Assembly: GCF_019039105.1 (NCBI RefSeq)
Contig: NZ_JAHPIV010000001.1
Location: 302,612-366,611, forward strand
Direction of reading: 5' to 3'
Source: Desertibacillus haloalkaliphilus
Lineage (GTDB): Bacteria > Bacillota > Bacilli > Bacillales > KJ1-10-99
Length of the DNA stretch: 64,000 bases
Shown: positions 24,540 through 34,381 of the stretch, one piece after another
How positions within the stretch are numbered: position 1 is the stretch's first letter
Layout of the letters: every line of letters starts with the position of its first letter
The notes under the pieces: generated by a model
Told to the model about the DNA's origin: nothing
The model's input: the letters and a program-made list of their open reading frames with translations, nothing else
Database searches by the model: none
Position numbers and translations under genes: made by a program

Positions 24540-26186
24540 TTATCTTTCAGCCTCACTTTGCTTCTTCCGTTTTCGCTGCAAAAACTTCAGACGGTGACCG
24601 AGAATTTGTACCGCTAATTGTGTACGAATACTAAGCCATAAGTAGAAAGCTCCCCCACTGATAACACCAACGGCTAAAACAATGAGTTCATGTAGCCAAG
24701 TATTCATTGGTAAGATCATTTCTGCGATCATCCTAACAATGATCACAACAACCGCCATTGCTGAGACAAACAGGGTGATTAACAATGCTCGTTTAGCAAC
24801 GAATGAATAGTTGTAGTTGGCATATTTCCCAATCGCCCAAACATTGATCGCAATCGCAACCACATATCCTAGATAAGTAGCGACAACACCACCAATTGGA
24901 CCGAACGTATAGATTAACCAGTAGTTGAGAGCTCCTTTTACAACTAGCCCACTTACTAAGCTAATCACAGCAAAGCGCTGTTGGTTCATCCCTTGTAAAA
25001 TTGCCGCACTAACCGCAAATAAGGAGAAGACAATCGCAATCGGAGCATAATATCGTAGGATATGTCCGCCAATCTCGACATGCTCTAGTCCATAAAGCGT
25101 CGCAAACGCCGGGTAAGCAAGCACGGCTAATCCGACTGCCGCAGGTAATGTTAAAAATAGGATGACTTGATACGTCTGCGAGATTTGCTTTTGCATCAAG
25201 TCATGATCGCCATCGGTATATGACTTCGTAATTGTTGGCACGAGTGTAATCGAAAATGCCGTCGCTAGCGCAACTGGAATTAAAATTAGTTTATGTGCTG
25301 TTTGCGTAAAAGCAGCAAATGCAACCTCTGCTTGCGCTAGTGCTACCCCCGCCGCTTGCAGGGCGTTGTTAAAGGTAAACAAATCGATAAATTGAAACAA
25401 TGGAATTGCAAGGCCGACAAAGGATAACGGCAGCGCATAAGAAATTAATTCTTTATACATCTTTGTTAGTGGAAGCTGCTGATTCACTGTGCTTTCTTCT
25501 ACTTGACGATCAAGGTATTTCTTCCGCTTAAACCAGTACGTAAGTAAAACAGCTAAGCCACCAAGCGCCCCGACAAACGCTCCAAAGGTTGCAAAACCAA
25601 CCGCAAGTCCAACCTCACCTTGATACACACCGACAATTAAAAACGTTAAACTTAAAATAAAGATGATCCGTACGATCTGTTCAACCACTTGTGAAACCGC
25701 AGTCGGTCCCATCGATTGAAAACCTTGAAAGTATCCGCGAATAATTGACATTAACGGAACAATCAATAATGCCGTACTAACCATCCGAATCGTAAACACG
25801 ATATCGGCCATCGAGTTCCCATTCAATTCATCTGGATTGCGGATAATCCAACTTGCGATCTGCGGCGCAAGGGAAAACAGGAGAATAAACGAGAGAAAGC
25901 CCGTAACCGACATCACAATCAGTCCAGATTTGAAAAGCCTTCTTCCTGTGTAATAATCACCAAGCGCATTATACTTGGAGACAAACTTAGATACCGCCAG
26001 CGGGACACCTAACGTAGCGACACTTAATAATACGGTATAAGGTAAATACCCATATGAGTATAAAGCAATCCCCTGCTGACCGACAATTGCCGTAAATGGG
26101 AAGATGTAAATTAACCCTAATATTTTCGAAATAAACGTTGCCGCGGTTAAGATCATCGTCCCCCGCAGTAATTTTGATTCGGACAT
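24540..26186 (-). CDS. ytgP: MOP-superfamily polysaccharide/lipid II flippase-like protein YtgP
   Basis: A 548-residue protein with about 14 transmembrane helices of the polysaccharide biosynthesis/MATE-like (MOP) superfamily. It begins LLRGTMILTAATFISKILGLIYIFPF and carries the MviN/Wzx-like RGYFQGFQSMGPTAVSQVVEQ motif. YtgP of B. subtilis is a MurJ-type candidate lipid II flippase; the orthology rests on similarity and on the neighbour ytfP nearby. A basic C-terminal tail follows the last helix. GAGG precedes the ATG. Confidence 0.9.
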   Translation of the reverse strand: MSESKLLRGTMILTAATFISKILGLIYIFPFTAIVGQQGIALYSYGYLPYTVLLSVATLGVPLAVSKFVSKYNALGDYYTGRRLFKSGLIVMSVTGFLSFILLFSLAPQIASWIIRNPDELNGNSMADIVFTIRMVSTALLIVPLMSIIRGYFQGFQSMGPTAVSQVVEQIVRIIFILSLTFLIVGVYQGEVGLAVGFATFGAFVGALGGLAVLLTYWFKRKKYLDRQVEESTVNQQLPLTKMYKELISYALPLSFVGLAIPLFQFIDLFTFNNALQAAGVALAQAEVAFAAFTQTAHKLILIPVALATAFSITLVPTITKSYTDGDHDLMQKQISQTYQVILFLTLPAAVGLAVLAYPAFATLYGLEHVEIGGHILRYYAPIAIVFSLFAVSAAILQGMNQQRFAVISLVSGLVVKGALNYWLIYTFGPIGGVVATYLGYVVAIAINVWAIGKYANYNYSFVAKRALLITLFVSAMAVVVIIVRMIAEMILPMNTWLHELIVLAVGVISGGAFYLWLSIRTQLAVQILGHRLKFLQRKRKKQSEAER

Positions 26187-26442
26187 CTCCTCTTACTCTC
26201 CTTCTCCTACCGATAATAAATTCAACTAACCATCCACTTCTCCATAAATATGTAATAAACACAAGACTTTCACCTTTTATACGAAACAAAGCTTACCCTG
26301 CTCAAAATGAGATCACTCCCCTAATAACGCACCGAACAGGCATTTCTTATCGCATTTCATCTACACTCAAGCGGGCACTTGTACAACTTCAACTCCGACC
26401 AACATTCGTGGACACTCTAAAAAAAGAATGATGACCCCTAGC

Positions 26443-26579
26443 CTAGCAAGACCCCAAACGGCGCTAGCCGTTTGCGGCGACGCTAGTCGACGTAGAGAAG
26501 GCAATGACGATCGCGCTGTAAGCCTGCTTTTGGCTTACAAAAGCGGGTGGCTTTGACTGCTCGGCAAGGGTCGAGCGGA
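26443..26579 (+). repeat. Dispersed structured element, copy D1
   Basis: CAAACGGC-GCTA-GCCGTTTG, CGAC-GCTA-GTCG and TGTAAGCC/GGCTTACA hairpins, then GCTCG...CGAGC. The closing pair of hairpin 1 is C-G here and T-A in copies A, B and C. The third pair of hairpin 3 is T-A against A-T. Second tandem copy 248 bp downstream. Confidence 0.8.
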
Positions 26580-26690
26580 CCCACAAGCATCCCTTTTTGT
26601 ATTTCATCAATCCCCTGTGCGGGCACTCGCTTCACCATTACTCCAACCCACACTCGTGGACACCCTAAAAAAAGAATGATGACCCTTAGC

Positions 26691-26826
26691 CTAGCAAGAC
26701 CCCAAACGGTGCTAGCCGTTTGCGGCGACGCTAGTCGACGTAGAGGAGGCAATGACGATTGCGCTGTAAGCCTGCTTTTGGCTTACAAAAGCGGTTGGCT
26801 TTGACTGCTCGGCAAGGGTCGAGCGG
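26691..26826 (+). repeat. Dispersed structured element, copy D2
   Basis: As copy D1 but with CAAACGGT-GCTA-GCCGTTTG (T-G closing pair). The lead-in (GTGGACACCCTAAAAAAAG) is shared with D1, showing that the tandem unit extends about 110 bp upstream of the core. It lies downstream of yjbQ (minus strand). Confidence 0.8.
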
Positions 26827-26907
26827 ACCCACCTACACCTCAGCCTATGTTCATTCATGTATGATTTCTTCCTACGCCAACAAAAAATAGCAGACCTTGC
26901 TGCTATT

Positions 26908-27309
26908 TCAACCCTCAATTGCCTTCATATAAAACGTGCGCCGACGCGGTCCATCAAACTCACAAAAGTAAACCCCCTGCCACGTCCCGAGTACAAGTCT
27001 CCCCTCATCAACAATCACCGTTTGCGAAGGCCCAACCGTACTCGCCTTCAAATGCGAAGCAGAATTCCCCTCAAGATGACGATACTTCGCATGCTCCCAC
27101 GGATAAACCTCATCCAAACGCATTAACATATCATGCTTCACATCAGGATCCGCATTTTCATTAATCGTAATCCCAGCTGTCGTATGTGGACAATATACAG
27201 TCACAATCCCATTATTGATCTTCTGTTCACGAATAAACTGCTCGACCTCTGCTGTCACATCAATCATTTCATCACGTCTATTCGTCTCTAACGTACGCTT
27301 TCCTAACAA
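26908..27309 (-). CDS. YjbQ-family secondary thiamine-phosphate synthase (UPF0047)
   Basis: A 133-residue protein of the YjbQ/UPF0047 family. The signature [21 protein letters not shown] near residue 48 and the C-terminal [17 protein letters not shown] match well. Family members show weak thiamine-phosphate synthase activity and their main role is unclear. TTG start with GGAGG 7 bp upstream. Probably cotranscribed with the hypothetical gene 12 bp upstream. Confidence 0.9.
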   Translation of the reverse strand: MLGKRTLETNRRDEMIDVTAEVEQFIREQKINNGIVTVYCPHTTAGITINENADPDVKHDMLMRLDEVYPWEHAKYRHLEGNSASHLKASTVGPSQTVIVDEGRLVLGTWQGVYFCEFDGPRRRTFYMKAIEG

Positions 27310-27321
27310 AATAACGCCTCC

Positions 27322-27720
27322 TTACCAGCCCGCTGACATCATCCGCGTGATTTTTATTTGCGGTAGCTCTAGCAGCACTGTTTGTTCATCAATCTTATCA
27401 AACGCCTGATCACTAATCACAATCGTAAACATCTCATACGCAGCCGCTTCTGTTAATAAAATCCCAGCATGTTCACGTTGAAACAAAACGGCTCGCTCAA
27501 AGCCATCATCAAATTGAAAACAAAAGATGTAGGCATCATTCTCCTTATCATATAACCAAGCATAGCGATAGCTTTCAAAGCTATGATTGATTACCTCTGA
27601 AAACTCGGGGATTGATAATAACAAGACATGCTTGTCTCCGTCCATCGTCCAACCACCATCGCTCGGAAAGACCGCCTCTGAAACGGTTGGTTCGTATTGA
27701 TTAGCCATCCTCTCCCTCAT
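27322..27720 (-). CDS. Hypothetical protein, 132 aa
   Basis: An acidic, soluble 132-residue protein I do not recognise. It is beta-strand-rich, with SDGGWTMDGDKHVLLLSIPEF, then FEYRYAW-like aromatic segments (FESYRYAWLYDKENDAYIF). The start may be ATG 27720 or the in-frame ATG four codons downstream; neither ribosome binding site is ideal. The close spacing to yjbQ suggests a shared transcript. Function unknown. Confidence 0.7.
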   Translation of the reverse strand: MRERMANQYEPTVSEAVFPSDGGWTMDGDKHVLLLSIPEFSEVINHSFESYRYAWLYDKENDAYIFCFQFDDGFERAVLFQREHAGILLTEAAAYEMFTIVISDQAFDKIDEQTVLLELPQIKITRMMSAGW

Positions 27721-27986
27721 TTCCTCTTCACAGTATTATCAAATGGTACTCCGGTACATAAAATCTCCGTTGACTTTTTGGCCATTACTAACGCTAACGA
27801 TCCATTCTAGATCCTTTTCTATTTTACCGTACTTCGGTCTTGGTTACCAAGTCAAAACCATCTGCAAAGCTTATTTTCAAATTCACCTCTAAAGACGTTG
27901 GTTTTCGGGAAAACTTTAACGTGTACGTGAAACTTATGGTAAAATACCTTAATTACGATACTTGTTAAAAGAAGGTGTGATTTTTC

Positions 27987-29255
27987 ATGTATGATGTCAT
28001 AGTCATTGGCGGCGGTCCTTCTGGGCTAATGGCAACCATTGCTGCAGCTGAGCAAGGCACTCGCGTTTTGCTGCTTGATAAAGGCAACAAGCTCGGGCGC
28101 AAACTAGCGATTTCAGGCGGTGGTCGCTGTAATGTGACCAATCGAATGGACACCGAAGAGTTAATCAAACATATCCCAGGAAACGGACGCTTTATGTATA
28201 GTCCTTTTTCCGTGTTTAACAACGAGAATATTATTTCTTTCTTTGAATCGCTTGGCATTCAACTAAAAGAAGAAGATCGCGGTCGGATGTTTCCTATTAG
28301 TGACAAAGCACAAACGGTTGTGGATACATTGCTGAACAAAGTGAACGAACTTGGTGTCGACATTCGCACGAATACAAGTGTGAAAAAGGTTCGCTATGAT
28401 GAGGAGAAGGTTGTCGGAGTCACGATTGATCATGGTGAGGAGATCGATGCCAACGCCGTAGTGATTGCCACAGGCGGAAAGTCAGTTCCACATACAGGCT
28501 CCACCGGTGATGGATACCCGTGGGCAAAAGAAGCAGGACATACCATTACAGAGCTTTATCCGACCGAGGTTCCAATCACATCAAATGAACCGTTTATTAA
28601 GTCAAAAGAATTACAAGGCTTATCCCTGCGTAACATCGAACTATCTGTCATCAATCCAAAGGGAAAAACGATCATTACTCATGAAGGAGATATGATTTTT
28701 ACCCACTTTGGCATTTCTGGACCGGCCGTGCTCCGTTGCAGCCAGTTTGTTGTCAAAGCACTCAAAAAGTTTAAAACGGGTAAAGTAACGATGGCGATCG
28801 ACGTCCTTCCTACCAAATCAAAAGAAGACGTCTTTCAAGAAATGAAAAAGATCGCAGCCGCTGAGCCGAAAAAAGCGATCAAAAATGTGTTAAAAGGGTA
28901 CATACCTGAACGCTTCCTCCTATTCTTATTAGAGAAAATCGGACTTGATGCGACGACACCTTATACGAATCTCTCACATGAGACTCTCCGAGAGCTCGCT
29001 TTAGAAATCAAAGAATTTTCGTTTTCAGTCAATGGAACGTTGTCGATTGAAAAAGCGTTTGTCACTGGTGGCGGTGTATCAGTAAAAGAAATTTATCCAA
29101 AACGAATGGAATCAAAAAAGAAGGCTGGCCTGTTTTTCTGTGGTGAAGTGCTCGATATTCATGGCTATACCGGTGGTTACAACATTACCGTTGCCTTTTC
29201 AACAGGATACACTGCAGGACGTTCCGCAGGTGAACGGATTCTCCAGCTCCAATAA
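27987..29255 (+). CDS. ytfP: FAD-dependent oxidoreductase, HI0933/YtfP family
   Basis: A 422-residue flavoprotein. The N-terminal dinucleotide motif is [22 protein letters not shown], followed by [18 protein letters not shown], characteristic of the HI0933/BaiN family. Later come [23 protein letters not shown] and the C-terminal [20 protein letters not shown], also family signatures. Reaction unknown in vivo (BaiN relatives reduce steroids). AAGAAGG precedes the ATG. In B. subtilis ytfP lies near ytgP. Immediately downstream is the DnaA-box array. Confidence 0.95.
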   Translation: MYDVIVIGGGPSGLMATIAAAEQGTRVLLLDKGNKLGRKLAISGGGRCNVTNRMDTEELIKHIPGNGRFMYSPFSVFNNENIISFFESLGIQLKEEDRGRMFPISDKAQTVVDTLLNKVNELGVDIRTNTSVKKVRYDEEKVVGVTIDHGEEIDANAVVIATGGKSVPHTGSTGDGYPWAKEAGHTITELYPTEVPITSNEPFIKSKELQGLSLRNIELSVINPKGKTIITHEGDMIFTHFGISGPAVLRCSQFVVKALKKFKTGKVTMAIDVLPTKSKEDVFQEMKKIAAAEPKKAIKNVLKGYIPERFLLFLLEKIGLDATTPYTNLSHETLRELALEIKEFSFSVNGTLSIEKAFVTGGGVSVKEIYPKRMESKKKAGLFFCGEVLDIHGYTGGYNITVAFSTGYTAGRSAGERILQLQ

Positions 29256-29273
29256 CTACATTTATTAACAAGC

Positions 29274-29451
29274 TGTGGATAACCTTGTGCACAGATAATT
29301 TTACATCACGTTCGCATAAAATCAACATTTCGACAAACTTTTTAGTCTGATGTGGAAAAAGTCACCCGCTATTCACATAGTTATGCACATTTTTAGGTGT
29401 TTTCCACAGACTTATTCACAAAAACCTATGTTCTCCACACGGTTATCCACT
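29274..29451. promoter_or_regulatory. Periodic DnaA-box array
   Basis: A perfect box (TGTGGATAA, minus orientation, 29274) and TGTGGAAAA (29351) are followed by six plus-strand boxes. These start at 29369, 29381, 29400, 29412, 29431 and 29443: CTATTCACA, TTATGCACA, TTTTCCACA, TTATTCACA, TTCTCCACA and TTATCCACT. The spacing alternates 12 and 19 bp, i.e. pairs of boxes repeated every 31 bp, three times. Most boxes match TTATCCACA at 8 of 9 positions. The region is intergenic between convergent ytfP and leuS, so it is not a promoter of either. Confidence 0.8.
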
Positions 29452-29531
29452 TTATGAACAGTTTGAATACAAAAATATTCGCGAATTTTGTGACATTTAC
29501 ATTCGTTGACTCGACAAAATCCACTCAACAA

Positions 29532-29575
29532 TAAAAAAAGCTGTCCACAAGGAACAGTCACCTTAACGGACAGCT
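29532..29575 (-). terminator. Terminator of leuS
   Basis: Minus strand: AGCTGTCC...GGACAGCT stem with inner pairing, followed by TTTTTTT. Confidence 0.85.
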
Positions 29576-29592
29576 AATTTTATTTATCTCAA

Positions 29593-32013
29593 TTAATTTG
29601 CAACAATATTGACAAGCTTACCAGGTACAGCAATTACTTTACGTACCGTTTTGCCTTCAATCTCTTCTTTAATCTTTTCGTTTGCTAGAGCGATCTCTTC
29701 CATTTGCTCTTTGTTTGCATCTGTTGGAATGACAATCTTAGCACGTACTTTTCCGTTAATTTGTGCAACGATTTCCACTTCATTTTCCACTAAATACGCT
29801 TCATCATAGGTTGGCCACTCAGCGTAAGCAAGAGTTCCGCTGTTGCCAAGCTTCTCCCATAGCTCTTCCCCAAGGTGTGGAGCGACTGGTGCAATTAGCT
29901 TCACAAAGCCTTCAAGATACTCTCTTGGCAGCTCTTCTTGCTTATACGCTTCATTGATGAACACCATCAATTGTGAAATCCCTACGTTAAAGCGAAGCCC
30001 GTCAAAGTCTTCACTAACCTTTTTCACGGTTTGGTGATAAATACGCGCGAAGTCATCTGAGCCTTGTCCTGATGTAATCGCTGGGTTAAGTTCACCTGTT
30101 TCATTTGGAACAAACAAGCGCCATACGCGATCAAGGAAACGTCTTGCACCATCTAAGCCATTTTCAGACCAAGCAATTGAAGCATCAAGTGGACCCATAA
30201 ACATTTCATAAAGACGAAGTGTATCAGCACCGTGAGATTGAATAATGTCGTCAGGGTTTACGACATTCCCTTTTGACTTACTCATTTTCTCATTGTTCTC
30301 ACCTAAGATCATTCCTTGGTTATACAGCTTTTGGAATGGCTCTTTTGTGCTCACCACACCGAGATCATATAAAACTTTATGCCAGAAACGAGCGTACAAT
30401 AAGTGAAGAACTGCATGCTCTGCCCCACCGATATAAATATCAACAGGAAGCCACTTATCAAGCTTTTCTTTATCCGCTAGTGCAGTCTCGTTTGTCGGAT
30501 CAATGTAACGGAGGTAATACCAGCAGCTACCAGCCCATTGTGGCATCGTATTCGTTTCACGGCGTCCTTTCAATCCTGTTTCTGGATCGACCACTTCAAG
30601 CCAGTCCTTTGCGTTAGCGAGCGGTGACTCACCTGTACCTGATGGTTTAATTTCATCCATTTCCGGAAGCACAAGTGGCAGTTCCTCTTCGGGAACAGGC
30701 TTCATTGAGCCGTCTTCAAAGTGAATAATCGGAATCGGCTCGCCCCAATAGCGTTGACGACTAAATAACCAATCACGCAAACGATACGTAATTTGCTTTT
30801 TCCCTTTGTTCTGTTCTTCAAGCCAATCGATCATTTTTGAAATCGCTTCTTGCTTATTTAAGCCATTTAAAAACTCTGAATTTACCAGCTTACCATCTTC
30901 TGTGTAGGCTTCTTTTTCAACATCACCACCAGCAACCACTTCTTTGATTGGGAGCTCAAATGTTTTTGCAAATTCATAGTCACGTTCATCGTGTGCCGGG
31001 ACAGCCATAATCGCCCCTGTACCGTAGCTCACTAATACATAATCAGCAATCCAAATTGGTAGCTTCTCACCATTCGCTGGGTTGATCGCATACGCACCAG
31101 TGAAGACACCTGTTTTTTCCTTAGAAAGCTCCGTACGCTCAAGATCACTTTTCGTTGCGACTTTTTGCTTGTAATCAGTAACAGCTGCTTCTTGTGCGTC
31201 TGTTGTTACTTTGTCAACGAGCTGATGCTCAGGTGCTAAGACCATATACGTTGCTCCAAATAACGTATCCGGACGAGTAGTGAAGACCGTAATCGCATCA
31301 TCATGTCCATCAACATCAAACGTAATTTCAGCCCCTTCTGAACGGCCAATCCAGTTTCGCTGCATATCCTTAATGCTTTCAGGCCAATCAAGCTCTTCAA
31401 GATCCTCTAACAGACGATCCGCATAAGCAGTGATTTTTAGCATCCATTGCTTCATTGGACGACGTTCGACCGGATGGCCTCCACGCTCACTTTTTCCGTC
31501 AATGACTTCTTCATTTGCAAGCACCGTACCTAATGCTGGACACCAGTTCACGGCTACTTCATCTACGTAAGCAAGTCCTTTTTTATATAGCTGTAAAAAG
31601 ATCCACTGTGTCCATTTGTAATAGTTCGGATCCGTTGTATTAATTTCACGATCCCAGTCATACGAAAAGCCTAATGCCTTAATCTGACGGCGGAAATTAT
31701 CAATATTTGCTTGAGTAAACTCACGCGGATGCTTCCCTGTATCTAAGGCAAACTGCTCTGCGGGCAGCCCGAACGCATCCCATCCCATCGGGTGAAGGAC
31801 ATTATAGCCTTGCATTCGTTTCATACGTGATAAGATGTCCGTTGCCGTGTAGCCTTCTGGATGCCCAACATGAAGACCTGCGCCTGATGGATAAGGGAAC
31901 ATATCTAGCGCATAAAACTTCTCTTTCCCTTCGTCTTCATTTGTTTTAAATGTCTTATTTTCTTCCCAATACGTTTGCCACTTCTTTTCAATCTGCTCAT
32001 GAGAGAATGCCAT
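29593..32013 (-). CDS. leuS: Leucyl-tRNA synthetase
   Basis: An 806-residue class I synthetase charging tRNA-Leu. The HIGH-type motif is [17 protein letters not shown] (about residue 40) and KMSKS is present ([11 protein letters not shown], about residue 578). The editing domain lies between them ([18 protein letters not shown]), and the C-terminal domain ends [11 protein letters not shown]...[15 protein letters not shown]. Length is typical for Bacillus. It is preceded by a T-box leader with a Leu specifier codon, so it is induced by uncharged tRNA-Leu. Confidence 0.99.
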   Translation of the reverse strand: MAFSHEQIEKKWQTYWEENKTFKTNEDEGKEKFYALDMFPYPSGAGLHVGHPEGYTATDILSRMKRMQGYNVLHPMGWDAFGLPAEQFALDTGKHPREFTQANIDNFRRQIKALGFSYDWDREINTTDPNYYKWTQWIFLQLYKKGLAYVDEVAVNWCPALGTVLANEEVIDGKSERGGHPVERRPMKQWMLKITAYADRLLEDLEELDWPESIKDMQRNWIGRSEGAEITFDVDGHDDAITVFTTRPDTLFGATYMVLAPEHQLVDKVTTDAQEAAVTDYKQKVATKSDLERTELSKEKTGVFTGAYAINPANGEKLPIWIADYVLVSYGTGAIMAVPAHDERDYEFAKTFELPIKEVVAGGDVEKEAYTEDGKLVNSEFLNGLNKQEAISKMIDWLEEQNKGKKQITYRLRDWLFSRQRYWGEPIPIIHFEDGSMKPVPEEELPLVLPEMDEIKPSGTGESPLANAKDWLEVVDPETGLKGRRETNTMPQWAGSCWYYLRYIDPTNETALADKEKLDKWLPVDIYIGGAEHAVLHLLYARFWHKVLYDLGVVSTKEPFQKLYNQGMILGENNEKMSKSKGNVVNPDDIIQSHGADTLRLYEMFMGPLDASIAWSENGLDGARRFLDRVWRLFVPNETGELNPAITSGQGSDDFARIYHQTVKKVSEDFDGLRFNVGISQLMVFINEAYKQEELPREYLEGFVKLIAPVAPHLGEELWEKLGNSGTLAYAEWPTYDEAYLVENEVEIVAQINGKVRAKIVIPTDANKEQMEEIALANEKIKEEIEGKTVRKVIAVPGKLVNIVAN

Positions 32014-32039
32014 TGCTTAACCTCCTGAAATTGTTTTTG

Positions 32040-32128
32040 TAGTTTATAATGGCTCCGCACGCTACGCGCCTCTTGGAGAAAACCACTCCTAGAGGCTTAT
32101 GACTTGTAGTGGCTTCGCTCATTGCTAC
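32040..32128 (-). repeat. Dispersed repeat shared with 54700-54790
   Basis: On the minus strand it reads AATGAGCGAAGCCACTAC...GTGGTTTTCTCCA...GCGTAGCGTGCGGAGCCATTA. The plus strand at 54700-54790 gives AATGAGCGAAGTCGCTAC...GTGGTTTCCCCA...GCGTAGCGTACGAAGCCATTA. It lies in the untranslated leader of leuS between the T-box terminator and the gene. Confidence 0.7.
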
Positions 32129-32171
32129 GAGTCTGTTCAAAAAAGGAAAACCACCCTTTTTGGACAGATTC
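32129..32171. repeat. Palindromic dispersed repeat (GAGTCTGTTC type), copy 2
   Basis: GAGTCTGTTCAAAAAAGG then CCACCCTTTTTGGACAGATTC, a near-perfect inverted repeat. It is within the leuS leader, directly beside another repeat. Confidence 0.7.
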
Positions 32172-32204
32172 TTGTATGTAAACTTTCGAATACTCGCTAA
32201 TAAA

Positions 32205-32462
32205 ATATAAAAACCTCCCACCCCTAGCGTTATCGTTAGGGACGAGAGGTTGATCACAAAGTTAATTCCCGCGGTACCACCCAAATTAGTGTATATACGA
32301 TCTATACACTCACTTAAAGTCCTTAACGCGGAAGGGACGGCAAAAGCTACTCGCTGTTCACTCTTGCAACTGTAAGGCGAGTTCATGGATTTCATTGATT
32401 GGCTTGCACCGACCGCCAACTCTCTAGACTAGTTACCCACTACTACTCCTTGTCATCGTTAT
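32205..32462 (-). promoter_or_regulatory. T-box riboswitch of leuS
   Basis: On the minus strand Stem I carries AGAGAGTTGG and GGTCGGTGCAAGCC, and the specifier loop contains GAACTC, giving a CTC (Leu) specifier at 32381-32379. The T-box core GGGTGGTACCGCGG is at about 32285-32268. The terminator AACCTCTCGTCCC...GGGGTGGGAGGTT plus T run ends near 32205. Uncharged tRNA-Leu would stabilise the antiterminator. Confidence 0.95.
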
Positions 32463-32618
32463 TCACATTATGATGAGGATGTATGTACATCTTTTGTCTC
32501 ATTACTTGATATTGTATGAATTTGTCGAACGTCTGTCAAGGATTCTTCAAAAATTCTTACCAAATTTATAAAAAACATTCATCCGGAACCAATTTCACAC
32601 AAAAAATTTTCCCTATAA

Positions 32619-32678
32619 GAGCGTGTTTAAAAAGTGTTTAATCTGTTCGGGGAAAAACACCCCTTTTTGAACAGACTC
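32619..32678. repeat. Palindromic dispersed repeat (GAGTCTGTTC type), copy 3
   Basis: ATCTGTTCGGGGAAAAACA and CCCCTTTTTGAACAGACTC form an inverted repeat. It sits between the leuS T-box and ytqA. Confidence 0.65.
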
Positions 32679-32778
32679 TATACTGACTGACTTCTGCTTT
32701 TAAACGAAAAATTATGGTACGATAAGACCGTTACAATTATAACTAAATAAGACCTCTCATGAAAGAAAGGCGGATATT

Positions 32779-33738
32779 ATGGATACAACTCAAACACCTT
32801 TACGTTTTGGAGATAAACGCTATCACTCATGGAACTATCACCTCCGTGAACAGTTCGGGGAAAAGATTTTTAAGATCCCCCTAGATGCAGGCTTTGATTG
32901 CCCAAACCGCGACGGTACGGTGGCTAGCGGCGGTTGTACGTTTTGTAGTGAGCGGGGATCGGGTGATTTTGCCGGGGACAGAAAAGATGACCTCATCACC
33001 CAGTTTCACACGATAAAAACGAACATGCATAAAAAGTGGAAAAGCGGCAAATACATCGGCTATTTCCAAGCATATAGCAACACATATGCACCTGTGGAGC
33101 AACTACGAGAGATGTTTGAAGTGATTTTAGAACAAGACGATGTTGTCGGCCTCTCAATTGCTACGCGTCCAGACTGTTTACCCGATGATGTTGTCGACTA
33201 TTTAGCAGAACTCAACGAACGTACGTATTTATGGGTCGAGCTAGGCTTACAAACGATTCACGAAGAAACGGCTCAGTTGATTAATCGTGCCCATGACTAT
33301 CAATGCTACATTGACGGTGTGAATAAACTACGTAAGCATGGCATTCGCGTTTGTTCTCATATTATTAATGGATTACCGACAGAAACACCAGAGATGATGC
33401 TTGAAACCGTTCGTGAAGTCACGAAGCTCGACATCCAAGGGATTAAAATTCACCTTTTACATTTATTAAAGCGAACACCGATGGTCAAACAGTATGAAAA
33501 AGGCTTGCTAGAATTTATGAGCTTAGACGAATATATCAAACTCGTTGTCGACCAGCTAGAGCTCCTCCCTCCAAAAGTCGTCGTTCATCGCTTAACTGGT
33601 GATGGTCCAGCCGATTTGTTAATTGGACCGATGTGGAGCTTGAAAAAATGGGACGTACTAAACGGAATTGAAGCGGAGCTCAAACGTCGAGACAGCTGGC
33701 AAGGAAAGTACTACAACCCAGAAAGGAAGGAAAGTTAA
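32779..33738 (+). CDS. ytqA: Radical SAM protein YtqA (MnmL-type)
   Basis: A 319-residue radical SAM enzyme (TIGR01212-type). The cysteine cluster CPNRDGTVASGGCTFC near residue 37 binds the iron-sulfur cluster. Typical family text follows (ATRPDCLPDDVVDYL, LGLQTIHEET, GLPTETPEMM). Recent work on Gram-positive tRNA wobble modification assigned B. subtilis YtqA (MnmL) to processing of cmnm5 to nm5 side chains upstream of YtqB. The stop codon overlaps the start of ytqB, so the two are translationally coupled. Confidence 0.92.
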   Translation: MDTTQTPLRFGDKRYHSWNYHLREQFGEKIFKIPLDAGFDCPNRDGTVASGGCTFCSERGSGDFAGDRKDDLITQFHTIKTNMHKKWKSGKYIGYFQAYSNTYAPVEQLREMFEVILEQDDVVGLSIATRPDCLPDDVVDYLAELNERTYLWVELGLQTIHEETAQLINRAHDYQCYIDGVNKLRKHGIRVCSHIINGLPTETPEMMLETVREVTKLDIQGIKIHLLHLLKRTPMVKQYEKGLLEFMSLDEYIKLVVDQLELLPPKVVVHRLTGDGPADLLIGPMWSLKKWDVLNGIEAELKRRDSWQGKYYNPERKES

Positions 33739-34304
33739 TGAAGTTACATGGCATACTCCCATTTGCACGTTTCTTGCTTGAGGCGGCACTAGAAAAAGGA
33801 GGCATTGCGATTGATTGTACAATCGGAAACGGAAATGACACCCTCTACCTCGCCAATCTCGTTGGGAGTGAGGGCCATGTCTATGGTTTTGACATTCAAG
33901 GGCAAGCGCTCATCAACACAAAAGAGCGTTTGCAGGAACACGGTGTGTTGGAGCGAACAACATTATTTGAAGCTAGTCACGACCAAATCGACACATTGAT
34001 TCCAAAAGAAACGCGGATTAACGCTGCTATTTTTAATTTGGGGTATTTACCAGGTGGAAACAAAGAGATCGTCACCGAGCCAACATCGACGATTGCAGCT
34101 CTTGAACAGCTACTCGCTCGTCTCGAGCCTGGCGGAATTATTGTCCTTGTCGTCTATCACGGACATGAGCAAGGAAAAGTTGAACGAGATGCGGTGACCG
34201 AATTTGTCACAGCGATTGACCAAAAATCGTGCCACGTCCTCCGTTATGAATTTGTAAACCAAACGAACAACCCACCATTTATCCTTGCTCTTGAAAAACG
34301 TTAA
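33738..34304 (+). CDS. mnmM: SAM methyltransferase YtqB (MnmM, mnm5s2U tRNA methylase)
   Basis: A 188-residue class I methyltransferase with the SAM motif IDCTIGNGNDTLYLANLVG near residue 26 and acidic motif YGFDIQGQAL. The NLGYLPGG motif at about residue 99 marks the active site of this family. YtqB of B. subtilis methylates nm5s2U to mnm5s2U in tRNA. Its start (ATG 33738) overlaps the ytqA stop by one base. AAGGAAGG lies upstream inside ytqA. Confidence 0.93.
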   Translation: MKLHGILPFARFLLEAALEKGGIAIDCTIGNGNDTLYLANLVGSEGHVYGFDIQGQALINTKERLQEHGVLERTTLFEASHDQIDTLIPKETRINAAIFNLGYLPGGNKEIVTEPTSTIAALEQLLARLEPGGIIVLVVYHGHEQGKVERDAVTEFVTAIDQKSCHVLRYEFVNQTNNPPFILALEKR

Positions 34305-34381
34305 CACCAGTCGTTTTTCTATTGACAATCCCTATGTCTTCGCTCAAACTATTTATAATTAACAAAAAATGGAGGGGAACT

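Noticed and set aside
29274-29451. Array as the chromosomal origin
   Set aside because: No dnaA, dnaN or other origin-linked genes, no clear AT-rich unwinding element, and the synteny is that of the yt region; a secondary DnaA site is more plausible.
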